Shown here: piece after piece, positions 43,101-54,198 of the stretch
Position numbering within the stretch: the stretch's first letter is position 1
Layout: the number at the start of each line of letters is the position of its first letter
From: Discostella pseudostelligera
Lineage: Eukaryota; Bacillariophyta; Thalassiosirophyceae; Thalassiosirales; Thalassiosiraceae
Assembly: GCA_036940085.1 (NCBI GenBank)
Contig: JALLBK010000161.1
Location: 1-56,259 of the forward strand
Length of the DNA: 56,259 bases
Direction of reading: 5' to 3'
Program-made: the position numbers and the translations under genes
The notes under the pieces: model-generated
Database searches by the model: none
Told to the model about the DNA's origin: nothing
Seen by the model: only the letters and a program-made list of their open reading frames with translations

Positions 43101-45155
43101 CGTGGGCAGCGTGAAAATGAAACGCTTGCAATATGTTCCAGCCTCACCATTCTAAAGCGTCGCCTGCAAGATGAGAGGAGTGACAATACCCGCGCCGCAG
43201 CTCGAGAACGCGAGAAGGAAGATTTAGAGAGACGTTTGCTGAACGCAAAGAATGCATGCGATGCTGAAGATGGAAGACGTAGCGGACGGCTGGCAACTAT
43301 GGCCGTGGATGAACTGGCGAAGATTGAACAAGAAATTAAACTCATGGTAAAGGTACACGAGAACGAAGAACGACAGGAGAAACTAGGCCGGGAGAAAGCT
43401 TGCGATTACTCATTGCTTACAGGCCTCCAACTGGTTACTGACTTACTCTCAGGTCAGAGAACTACAAGGAGCATCAGGAAATCGGACAAGGATGACCAAA
43501 CTCAGGCAGAGTTGCTTGCTAGCGTCCCATCTCATAAACTATGGGTCGATGATAAGAATGGAGGGAACGGCACTCTTGGTATATTAGTCGAGGCTTTGCT
43601 GTCATTAGAGCAAAAGTGTAACGATCTCTCGCCTTGGGATAGGGAAGATTTGACACGTGGGGCTTGGCGCAAGCAGTTGATCGATGCATCCGATGCTTGG
43701 GCCATAGACTGCGTGATGCAACTCGGTCCATCAGTTGATTTAATCGAAGAAAACGATTCTCTCACTAGCCCAGTCAAGAAACAGAAGGTCGAGCTAACAT
43801 CGGGTGTTTCTGTTGCCAACTTAATCGCTACAGTCAAGGTGAGATTTGATTCCTTGATCATTATCTGTTGTTAGATGGCTTCAATCAACTGACAGTGTCT
43901 ACTGTAGCTATGTTTAAAGGAATTGGAAGCGCGTATTTTTGTAGGTGAGTAACATAATTGGACATGGAATAGTTTATGAAGTGTTTGCGTCGTGTTAACG
44001 TGCACCGCGCAATGTCCTTGTCCTGCTTCACAGTGTCGGGCAAGAAGAGGTCATTGGACGAGGCAAACGCAGCAGCGGACAATGAAGATAACTCCTCAGC
44101 CGACGGAGACGATGATGAACTAACCAAACGCCATAACTGCTGGAAGATCAAAATCAATGCTCTTAATCGGATCCCGAAACATCGTTATGGGCTTATTCGG
44201 GACGTCATCATCGCGGCCATTACTGTTGCACGCAAGTCTCATCTCAACCAAGTTGCCGCGGAGTTGAAGTTGGCACTACAATTGTTCCGGCCCCATGCAG
44301 GCTGGGAGGCTAGGAGCGCCGCCATTCGGGTACTTGAAAAGTATGGAGGATACGAAGGCTCGGATGACGACGATGACGATTTCGATGAGCTTGCGGCGAT
44401 GGATACTGGAGAGCCGAACTCCATGGATACTGATGGTGCTGAAATTTCCTCATTGCTTTGTGATGAACTCAGAATGATCTATGGAAGCCTAGGTGGTGAT
44501 GATTTTGCAGACACTACCGATTGGAATGATACTATCAAAGATTGCAAATCAGTATCAAGATTTGCTGCTGTACTACAAATATTTTTGGTGAAGGCAGGCA
44601 AAGTACTTGATCAACTCGAGGAAGAGCGCAACAATCTTGATGCAATCCTCGGCATCAATGCCAAGCGGACATCGAGAACGAAATCTAGTATCAAGAATAA
44701 TGATTCAAGCACTCACGTCTGGTGCAATACAAAGTTGTCGGATAAGCTAGTCAAAGCGAGAGTGAGCGGTTATCCCTGGTGGCCAGCACATGTCTGCATC
44801 CCTTTGGATTCAGTGGTCGCGAATGCATTGGAGGGAAGTGGGTATGCTCTGATATCATCCGTGGGCAATGAAGGCATGTTCATGGTGGCCGAAAAGGATA
44901 TCATCGATTTCACGGAAGAGACAGACGAAGATCTATCAAAGTTTGATAAATCTACCGTGGATGCTTTGCATGATGTAAGAAATTTTCCTTTTTTGTGTTA
45001 CTCACTTTTCAGCTCCAATCTCAACCCTGTCTTATCTCCTTCAGAGTATGGCGATTGCAAAAACTCTATGGCGACAACGCAACCGTGGTGTGGCGTCACC
45101 ATGGAGTAAGAAGTCGAAGTCTCGGCTCATTGTGGAAGAGAAAAAGTTAGATTGA
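40126..45155 (+). CDS. Chromatin protein: linker-histone (H15), DDT, WHIM and PWWP domains
   Basis: Eight exons: 40126-40531, 40623-41185, 41264-41419, 41524-42158, 42236-43838, 43909-43945 (37 nt), 44034-44974 and 45045-45155, giving 1483 aa. An N-terminal motif (RRAYRSRQNN, TPMTEERYRLL) looks like the helicase-associated type. Exon 2 ends with an H1/H5 winged helix: KPTYLSMIHNAIVAMKER then TRLSSALKQGL and GSYKIS. Exon 3 is a Lys/Glu-rich coiled coil. Exon 4 has the DDT domain (LITDAITVYHFFCGDVGL, KFSLKTLFYALDEV). Exon 5 has WHIM motifs, including IGFDRNFNAIYFF, plus charged coiled coils. Exon 7 has a PWWP domain, KARVSGYPWWPAHVC. DDT-WHIM proteins are ISWI-complex partners (ACF1/WSTF, RSF1 class); PWWP domains bind methylated histone or DNA. 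Thus a nucleosome-remodelling subunit is likely. Confidence 0.88.
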
Positions 45156-45685
45156 TGATGAATTGCGAATTAAGTTCCCGACCATCGTTCGACTCTAGAG
45201 GAATGCGTTTACATCTGTTTACATCTAATAAGTAATGCATATTTAACTGTTGGTTAGTTACTTATCAATGGTGCCCACCAGCCCACCCTAATGAAGCTCT
45301 TACATAATGGGATTCTTCGGTTTGAGTGCAACAACAAGCGGATAAGAAGGTGAATATGGTATCTACAGTCTACAGTTCTCCGATTCCGATGCGGATCACT
45401 GATCACTCGTTGACAGACGACCATGCCACGTGGAATTGATGATGCCACGCGTAAGAAGTGACAAACCATTCCACGTGGCCAACGTCTGTCTCTGGATGGA
45501 GTCAAAAGTAGGACTGGCGGCTGACGTCTGTCTGACGGTACTTAGATATGGCTGCGGGCTGCAGCGGGTTCCGGGGACGGTAATGGTACCATGGTACTAC
45601 CATAAGTACGGACGCCGCACGCCGCCGCCGCCGCCCTACTACTACTACACTACTACCACTGTCACCGTAGGCTACTATCACCACC
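45156..45685. promoter_or_regulatory. Intergenic promoter of WBP11-type gene with CCACGTG inverted repeat
   Basis: 530 bp. Near 45423-45479 lie CCACGTGG (45426-45433), GATGCCACGCGTAAG (about 45439) and CCACGTGG (45471-45478). GCCACGTGGAAT (45425) and ATTCCACGTGGC (45468) are a 12 bp inverted repeat. ATGCCACGTGGAATTGATG (45423-45441) is identical to 38114-38132 in the MIPS promoter. A 109-codon frame at 45430-45759 overlaps this and the true gene and is not taken. Confidence 0.55.
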
Positions 45686-48342
45686 ATGGCGAGGGCAGAA
45701 GACCTATCCATCGATGCCTATCGGCGTCAACAGCGCAAGAAGGAATTGAAGAAGAATAAAACTGCTCGCATAAAGGCTCGTGATGAAAAAGTTGCCGCTA
45801 CGCGATCGGTCGAAGATGTCAAGTAAGCTCTTGCCTGTATGACAGATTTGCGTATGATGACTCTCTCACCTTCATTCTCTTTCCATATCCACGCTTCACC
45901 TACATACGATTTTTATGCATTACTGACAATTGATCTCGTCTTCAGGGCCGAAATATCCCAACTGGAACGGAAACGAGATCGCAACAATGAAAAATCGGGT
46001 CTGGATGCACAAGAGATCAAAAAGTTGGAACGCCTCCAAAAAGAACTACGCATCGTCGAAGCTGAGAGTGTCAAACGCAAGGCATTGGCCGAACAGGCAC
46101 AAATCGAACGCGATAAGGAGTTACTTGCAGCTCAAAAGACGGTGGAGGGTGTGCAGAAGTTGAATGAATCCAAATATAGTTTAGTAGAACGCTATGCCAG
46201 TGTTTATTATGATGAGCAGATGAATCCATTTGGTGCACCAGCACCAGGTCAACCAAAGTTGTATTATGCCGATAGTGAAGGAAAGACTACCACAATGGAT
46301 TCGAGGAGGGCGGTTGTGCCAGAGAAATGGAGGGAAAAGTTTAATTTGGAGGGAGGGCGGGGGAGAGGAGACGGTCCGGAGTTGCATGAAGATAAATCTC
46401 GTGTTGCAAGAGAAAGGCGATGGGACGATTCGGGAGACACCAACTGCATGAACCCTCCAATTGATATCGCACCATCACAGCAGTATGTATCAGCACCTTC
46501 TCAATTTACACCACACCCACCACATTTGGTGAGTTCATATGTGACATCGGTTGTGTTTCCACTCATCAGGTTCTTTGCTCATCATTAAACCCCTCCACAC
46601 AGCCACCACCTCCAGTGCCATACCAAGTTCACAATGGTGCACCGTCGCCACCGCCACCACCACGACAAATGGTGAGTTATTTGATTGTATTGAATTTTTT
46701 GCTCATCGCCTACTTATCACTGAAAATAATCTTGTATTGTTGCAATTATCAGCCGCCTCCACCACCTCCTCCTCCTCCATTGAATGCACCACCGCCGCCA
46801 CCACCGCCACCGTCGCGTCTTCCAATAGACAAAACCCAACCGCCACCCCTACCCCAACCATCCAAGGCTGTACTTCGTGCAGCCAAACGATCCGCTGGCA
46901 AAACAAATGCCCTTGCGGATATTTGGGCATCTCAAGAGGAAATGGAATACGAACAAACCGTCAAAGGCACATCATTGGATATAGAAGGCACGGCAGATCA
47001 ACAACCGCAGCCATATTTACCACGATGGAAACGCAATAAGATAAGTGCAAAATCGAAAGGTCACCTTGCCGACGTGAACGACCCATGCTGTCCCAGTGCC
47101 GATGGATACGGTGAATATAGGAATAGAGACCAAATTGAACGGCAGTCGAGGGATGTCGCCAGATTACAAAAACAACAACACGAACATGCCGCAAATCTTG
47201 TGGCGGCTGCTGCATCAACGTCGTCTTCGTCACAGCAACAACTAGCACAAACGGTACCAGCAACTTTCTTTTACAATGTTCAGCAACCAATATGGTATTA
47301 CCAAGACAACACATCGGGAGCAATACAGGGTCCATTTTCAGGAGAGCAAATGATGGGATGGAGGTCGTTTTTTCTCCCGACGACTCCGGTGCGATTTGGC
47401 CATGATAGTGTAGGGAAATTTACACCGCTGTCGGAGATTGATTTCATTAATTTGCCACATCAGCTAGTGCCGCCGCCTCCACCACCGCCGGAAGAGAAGT
47501 TGCCTGCGGAAGTTCAGGATGATGCTAATGTTGATAATGGTGTTGATAACGGCGACGAGTTTGAAGTTGAGTCAGAGGTAGCGCAAGTGGCCATGCCTCC
47601 ATTATGTGCCGAGGATGATGCCACTGAACTTCCAAATCTGGACAAAGATCTTGATCCAGAGGTTGATATATGCATTCCTCCACCGTCTGATGAAGACGAC
47701 AGTCGAGATGAATATGAAAAAGATAATAACTCGGTGGAAAAGAATACATATCCAGAGGTAGACACATGTATCCCGCCGCCATCGGATGACGAGGCTGACG
47801 AGGAGGATGAATTGGATGATGATGGTGGTGATGATCAGGAGGTAGACATGTGCGTCCCGCCCCCTTCCGATGACGATGAAGGAAATGAGTTTGATGTCCC
47901 TTATACATCAGTGGAATACCCATATCCTAATGACGAGGAAGTACCCTATCCAGTTGATGTAGAGTACCCAGTTGACGATGTTTACGGTTACCCTGCAGAT
48001 GGAAAAGAGATTGGCGATGCTGCAGGAGAAACGTCAGCTGTTGCACCTTACCCCAGCGATGTTGTATTTGGTGTAACTTGTGATGGAGAAGGGAGAGCAG
48101 AAGACCAGATATTGGTACCTGCTGTAGCCGCCGACAGAAAGAAGGAATATGACGGAGACAAGGCAGTAGTGGGTTTTGTGCCATCTCACCTGCGGGTTAA
48201 ACGGAAAGTTGCAAAGCCATCTAAGCCCAAATCCAAATCATTGGAGCCTGAGACTAATTATTCTCAGGATGAAACACAAGGAAGGTCCTCTGTCGCAGGA
48301 GACTACATTAAGTTTATGGAGGAAATCACCCAACTAAAGTAA
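45686..48342 (+). CDS. WBP11-type splicing factor with GYF domain and PPPSD repeats
   Basis: Four exons: 45686-45822, 45946-46528, 46603-46671 and 46753-48342, all keeping frame (phase 0 in the last two), giving 792 aa. Exons 1-2 match the Wbp11 domain: YRRQQRKKELKKNKTAR, then long charged helices (EIKKLERLQKELRIVEAE). Proline runs (PPPPPPPPP) span exons 3-4, as in WBP11. Exon 4 continues with a GYF domain, IWYYQDNTSGAIQGPFS then GEQMMGWRSF, VRFG, a fold that binds proline-rich peptides. Then come three EVDxC(I/V)PPPSD(D/E) repeats, YPYP-type repeats, VGFVPSHLRVKR and a final SVAGDYIKFMEEITQL, which fits the WBP11 C-terminus. WBP11 is a spliceosome-associated nuclear protein. A GYF domain inside it is unusual; the unbroken reading frame supports one gene. 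Confidence 0.83.
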
Positions 48343-48428
48343 ATTCATGAGGAACATTAACAGAATCAATTTTGTATTTCGTGATCAAAGTTTCTTGGTC
48401 GACATGGTGGCCTTTATTCAATCATAAA

Positions 48429-51400
48429 CTACATGACTCCGACACAAAATCTCTGATACCTGTCATACCATTTTGTTCGCCAATTTTCAAGGCTCTCGTC
48501 AATGAGTGAGTCGACATAATTACGAATCGCATTGTCGTTTAACTCCAGCCGAAATCGCTCCTTCATTTGCCTCACAGCCTCCTCCGGTGTTCCACGGAAA
48601 CAAGCTAGGTCTTCATTACCTTCCATTAGCATCTCCACAAGAAGAATTATTTGATAGCAGTGCTTTCGTAGGCCGATAAAAGTCCTGTAGCACAACTCAC
48701 GGAACTTTTGGAATGTACGGCTATTTGGTCCATCCATAAGATTTACAAAGTCGCGTGTCAATTTAAACGGAGCGGACTCGAATCCAGAGTTCTTCCCAGG
48801 AGAAGATAGGAAGTAGAAGCCAAAATCAATATGTATAATATGCCCGTTTTTGTCCAAGAGAATGTTGCCATTGTGACGGTCTTTGATTTGCATGAGGAAG
48901 CATACAATAGAGTAGGCCTGCATGGCATGGGAGAGAAACACATACATGGGCCAGTGTGAGACCCATACATTTGGTAGAGTGGCATCGTATGAAATTACTT
49001 ACCGCCAAACTCTCAACAAAATTCGCCTTCGCTCCTGCTAATTCATCTGTGCCAGGCTGCCCGAAATGCAGCTCAAAGAAACTCTTCAAAGTAGTGAAAT
49101 GGGGGTCATTTCGTTTCAGCGAGTCGATAGAGATTGTACTGGAGTTGAAGACGAAAATTAATTGACGCAAAAGTAAATAATAAACCCGACGGAGAATTCG
49201 TCACTTACTCTGGAACGCATTCGATGACTGAAATCAAAGAAGCAAACAATAATTGTGAGCAAATTAATCATCAGTCACGAAAAGAAGGTTAGTTTTGGTA
49301 CTTACTTCCACCTCGACCAGTCAGAGCCACAATTTCATAGGGAAACAACCAAACCGGAACACGAGCTTTTGCTAAGATGGTTGCCATTCGTTGAATTAAT
49401 TGTGATGCCAGCTGTTCTTGACGAAGGTCATCATTTGACTTAATGAGTATCGGCAGTAATCTCCAGCCAGGATGAGATCCATAAATTGAGCATTTACGCA
49501 AGCGCTCTGTCTTAGCTGCCCAATCTTCCTTGAACACAACAGTTGGAGCAATGCTCCTGATAATGCTCTGGTCGGTATCCTCCGGCTCTATCGGGCCACT
49601 TTCTGTCGGCACGTCACCAACTGACTCACTACGCACCATGCTGCTTGAAGCCGGTGGAAACGTTACTTTCCTCCGTTGCTTTGCCTGCGGTGAAAAGTCT
49701 TCATCGCTCTCATCCTCGTCTACTTCAGCAATGTCTCCGATAGACCCCACATTTCGCTTTCTATGAGTCAGGCTCTTCTTTTTAGGTGTCGTCCACTGTC
49801 CCATAGGAGACTTTCGGACATCATACGTCTCGGATGTATTTGATGGTGGATTTGGCGTTTGCGGCGCGGCGTCGGAATTCCCGCTCATAGTAGGGCTCTC
49901 AAGCAGAGGCGTCGGGCACAGCTGAATGTCTGCCCCAAGTTCGGATCCGTTTAGCGGTGCCTTTCTCGATGCACCAATTTCCTGCAATTCAGGGGCTTCT
50001 TCGTCATGATCACTGCAGTTCTCTTCTTCGTCGTAACTCTTCACAGCAACGTACAGTGCATGAGATTTATTCCGCAAATCACGCATTCCTAAGAAGTCAC
50101 TTAATCGTCGGTCCAAAACCCCAGCCTTTCCATCTCCATGATGGCTGAAATGGTCGATTGTGTGCTCTAGCCTTTTCAATCCTTCTGACGTATAGTTTGC
50201 AACCTTGTCAATAAGGGTGGAATGTCGTTGCGGCTGGCGCGGAGTACTTACCCACGCGGACGTGATGGCGCTGTCGTCTGAGAGTTTGCTCAACAGCACA
50301 TTCGAACTGCTTGAAATCCTGCGATCAATGACCTCCAAGGTTACGATGCAAGGAACTCGCTCATTTGTTGACAGCGCCAAACTTTCTTCTGCTACGATCC
50401 TCCACACTCGATGTTCCATGTTTCGAATCGGGAGGTACACCACGTTCGACGGCAATAATTCCACCTCTAAGCTCCGAAGTCGCTGTCGTAGCTCAGCAGT
50501 GCGAGTTGGGCGACTGCAGTTCATTAAATCATCAGCGACGGACAGTAACGCATCCAAAAATATAGGAGCTGCAAAAAACAAGGACACGGCATCAATTGGC
50601 GGCAGTGGTTGTTGATATGCCCCGGCAACGTTACTCAAAGGAAGGAAACCGTACTTATGTGGTGATGTGATGCAATCGAGGTGAGCTGTACTTTGGAATC
50701 CGGTTCGAGGATCGATTGGAATTAATCCTTGCTCTACTGCCGTAGCAAGTGCTGACGGTGAGCTTGAAAACCGATAATGCGAAGGGTCACTTAAATCATT
50801 TTCGTCGTCAACTCTGCCATCAATAGATCCGTATTGCGCCATAGTCGCCGGTCGACAACCTTGTTCCACTACCCGACGCAGTAATTGCTCTATCAATATC
50901 TGCTCATCCAGCGAAAATTTGGAAGACGTCGATTCGCCAGCATACCCGTCTGCGCCTGAGTAATTGTCCCATTCAGACAGTCCAGGCGGGTCTGTTGCCG
51001 CCTCATCATGCCCATGCAAGGGTAGGTGTGGAACGGTCGGGAATTGCCACTGCGAGGAGTGCAAATACAAATTCGATTCAACCCCCTGCAGCCTATTCAA
51101 CCCTCCAACGGGCTCTAACGACAAGGAGTCTGTTACACTGACGCCTCCTCCGACGCTTCCAGTACTCAGGCTACGCCTATGACTCTGACTAGGATTGCGC
51201 CCTCCAGACGAAGGACTTCCTAAACACCACGATCGAAGGAACCAAAAGCACCGATGGGCAAAATGCAAATCCTGTCCGCACTTTTTCAATATCCATTCCT
51301 CCAATTTCGAACTAATGTCAAAGTATGCTCCATGGAGTAAGAATGAAAGTAGTTGCGGAGCGTAGAACGATAGGGCTGCACTCCCTTCAAGGTACACAAT

Positions 51401-52954
51401 ATCGTCATCATTCGAAATTATTGTCCCATCAACATATGCTGGTCCAGTAGCAAATGCAAGATCCAATCGATTGTTCATTCCACTCCATACATCGTCGTAT
51501 GCAAATAATTGCAGCAGAACTCGAAATGGATCTGGTTTTGCCAGCTTGTTTGCGTTCGATGTTACTGAATTGATAGCGTGTGCAATGAGATTTGACGATT
51601 CGTGATTTCGAGGTGAAGACGCCAGCAGTTCATCTCTACCAGAATTGACATGTCCTTCACTAGTACGTGCGGATGTATCCATGCTACTTTGATGGAGGGG
51701 ATGAGTCATGATTTCTAGTCGCTCCGCCCACATCCGCTGGGCCGCATCAAAACGCGTCTGGGTATCATTTAGGAATACCTCGGGCAAGCACATGAAGCGT
51801 TCTTTCAATGATTTATTCCCATTGAAACTGTTAATTCCTTCTGGTAAAAGAAGAGGAGAACGTGTCTCGTCGCCAATATTATCTTCTTCGTCATAACCAT
51901 GGTTGTGATGTCCATTTAATTTTTGTTCCGCATTTCCGTTTCTAATTCTGCTTCCCCCTATTCCACCCGCACCCCCAGTAATTATGCTGTTGTCACGAGC
52001 TGCCATGGCATATGCCAATCGTTTACGTTTGCGCTTCTCTTCATACAAACCATCCTGAAGCGGCCCAGTTGATCGAACATGAAGAACAATCAAACAGTGG
52101 AGCATGATTGAAACAAGAGATAGCGACAATAGTGTCCATACATCTGCGGTGATGGAACTATCCTCCGTTACTCTTGAGAAAGTTGCATCATTTCCACCAG
52201 TAGCAATAGTAGGATCGACTACACTGCTGCTAGTACCTCCGGCATAATCTGCTTTATTATTTTCGGATGACAAATCATCAGTTGTAGCATCCAATGTGAT
52301 CACCGCCAACATGTGACAAAGGACTGTTATAAAGCACATTCCATGAAAGCAGGACTGCATTATCGCGCAAGGAACACGTGTTCCCGAGTAGGCAGCATAT
52401 GATAATGGGAACATAAGCAGCAGCAGTCGAATAATGGCGAGGATAGGTAGATATCGTGTGTTCGTTTTGAATGTGTTGGCAGAAATACTTCCCAATTTTT
52501 GGGCATCGCGGTTGGTGGATGAATCATTGCTGCCGTCTGTTGAAACTGTAGGAATGTCGATGAACTCATTGCTCATTATATTTTCGGAAGATTCATCGAT
52601 GGATGCAGATAATGATGATAAAGATTCCTCCGATTGTGAAGAAGATATTGCTGATAGACCAGTTGTGATATCTTCATCAATTTCCAGTTCCAGTTTGTGT
52701 AATTCTCCATCGGGAGAATTATTTCTCTTGTAAAATTCCACATCCGTATTATTGTAGATTATTGACGAAGCATGCGATGGACTCCTATCACATCCATGAA
52801 CAGGATCCTGCCCGCAACGGATGGAATCATACCCGTACTTTAACTGGGAGAAATCTCCATGCCCAGGCTCGTGATGATGAGTGCCTCCCGAAAAATAAAT
52901 GTAGAGAATCAATCCGTCGGATATCCAAGCGCCTGCAGCCGGGAGGAGAAACAT
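48429..52954 (-). CDS. Phosphatidylinositol 4-kinase, PI4KIII-beta-like, with membrane segments
   Basis: Four exons: 49306-52954, a 19 nt microexon 49209-49227, 49003-49138 and 48429-48917, giving 1430 aa. The microexon gives IECVP and joins GGI to DTISIDSLKR. The catalytic part has GSHPGWRLLPILIKSNDDLRQE (about residue 1165 on), then DRHNGNILLD and HIDFGF, and ends WYDRYQRFCVG. A helical-repeat region (DPFRVLLQLFAYDDVW, about 475-620) precedes it, with the lipid-kinase-unique block near 820-900. It makes PI4P at the Golgi in other eukaryotes. Unusually, residues 5-22, 168-190, 196-221 and 272-293 are hydrophobic enough to be membrane helices; other PI4KB enzymes are peripheral. Low-complexity acidic/Ser-rich linkers separate the parts. 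Convergent with the WBP11 gene (86 bp). Confidence 0.88.
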
Positions 52955-53696
52955 GCTGCTACCCCTCTCCCTGTATTTTATTGAGCGGCCCTTTGAAGAC
53001 TACCAACGGAAGAGGAGATTCAGCCTGCTGTTCCCTACCGGCTTGCTTATTATTGTATGCTCATTGTCTCTCACTCTCTGTCCTCTGTCCTCGCGGAAAA
53101 AGAAAAAAGCTGCTTTGCAGTTGCTGTTGCTGTGTCGCTGAATACGTCGCGTTGCTTGGGCTGACGTCAGCATCGAGAAGCGCTGCGAACAGCTGAGAAG
53201 CGACACTCCCCTTTTGGCGAGAAGTATGTAGCCAAACCAACGTAGAATTTACGTTCTAGATACATTTACCGCATGCTGCTTACTTGACGTCTGGCGTCGT
53301 CCGTGTTGCCTGCTTTCCACACACACAAAGCTGCTGCATTCTGCATGCTTCGCTTTCATCTGCTTTCATCACACTGTCGTCGATCTCGAGGTGCGTTGTC
53401 CATGACGGTGGCGGCGGCGTAGGGGTAGCGGAAATANCGTCGTCGTCGTCGTCGCATCCATCTTCTGAAACTAAAATACTCTGCTCGGTAACTTTGTCGT
53501 GCGAGCGAGAGAGGTTGATTGTGCTTGGATGATGGGCCGTCACTGGCGGTGCCGACTGCGTGGAGATTGTCAAGCTACTCTTTTATTGAAATCTCTCCAC
53601 TAACCTTTCGCTTCTGGCTCTCTCCTCCTGCTCCTATTATTCTTCAACATATTCGCGCAGAGAGTCTATTCTATATTACACACATCATATTTAATC
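52955..53696. promoter_or_regulatory. Divergent promoter PI4-kinase / eS30, with one unresolved base
   Basis: 742 bp, including a single n at 53438 in a CGT triplet run (53439-53454). There is a weak TTTTGGCGAGAA near 53211. Open frames on both strands here (53280-53573) depend on the unresolved base and look spurious. Confidence 0.4.
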
Positions 53697-53897
53697 ATGG
53701 GAAAAGTTCACGGATCGCTTGCTCGCGCTGGTAAAGTGAAGGGTCAAACACCCAAAGTGGAAGCCCAAGAGAAGAAGAAGCAACCACGCGGACGGGCGAA
53801 GAAGCGCATGCAATACAACCGACGATATGTCAATGTTGTCACCGGTATGGGAGGGAAGAAGGTTGGTCCTAACTCCAATGCGGATAAGATGAAATAA
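53697..53897 (+). CDS. RPS30: Ribosomal protein eS30
   Basis: A single exon of 66 aa. [20 protein letters not shown], then [20 protein letters not shown] and NRRYVNVV are diagnostic of eS30, a basic 40S subunit protein near the decoding region. As in plants and fungi it has no ubiquitin-like (FUBI) fusion, unlike animal FAU. The length fits the family. No intron is seen. Confidence 0.97.
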   Translation: MGKVHGSLARAGKVKGQTPKVEAQEKKKQPRGRAKKRMQYNRRYVNVVTGMGGKKVGPNSNADKMK

Positions 53898-54198
53898 ATG
53901 ATTAATTGATAATATGTATGATTAATACAGACGAAGTTTGGAGTTTGTTCTGTGAAACTTGTGATTGGAAACACCCTCCTGCGTCATCACATCAGACTCT
54001 TCATCCTAATGATAATGGATAATGTTTCGTGAGATCGCTTTGAGGCATCTTCATGCCACCCTAGAGATGACGATTGTAGCATAAATTGCTCCCTCGACGG
54101 ATAAGGTTTGAGGCACCATCGCACGATGACCCAGCTTTCTAGAGATTCCGCACGAAATTATATTTGAACACACACAACTACTTATCAACCAGGCGATC
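53898..54198. other. Spacer between eS30 and SET gene
   Basis: 301 bp with no gene or promoter box I can identify. The eS30 3' side is AT-rich (ATTAATTGATAATATG), compatible with a 3' UTR. Confidence 0.4.

Noticed and set aside
45430..45759. A 109-codon frame over the WBP11 promoter.
   Set aside because: It overlaps the true exon 1 in another frame and its sequence reflects promoter repeats and triplet runs.
53280..53573. Frames on both strands around the unresolved base at 53438.
   Set aside because: They depend on an n in a triplet repeat and have no motif.
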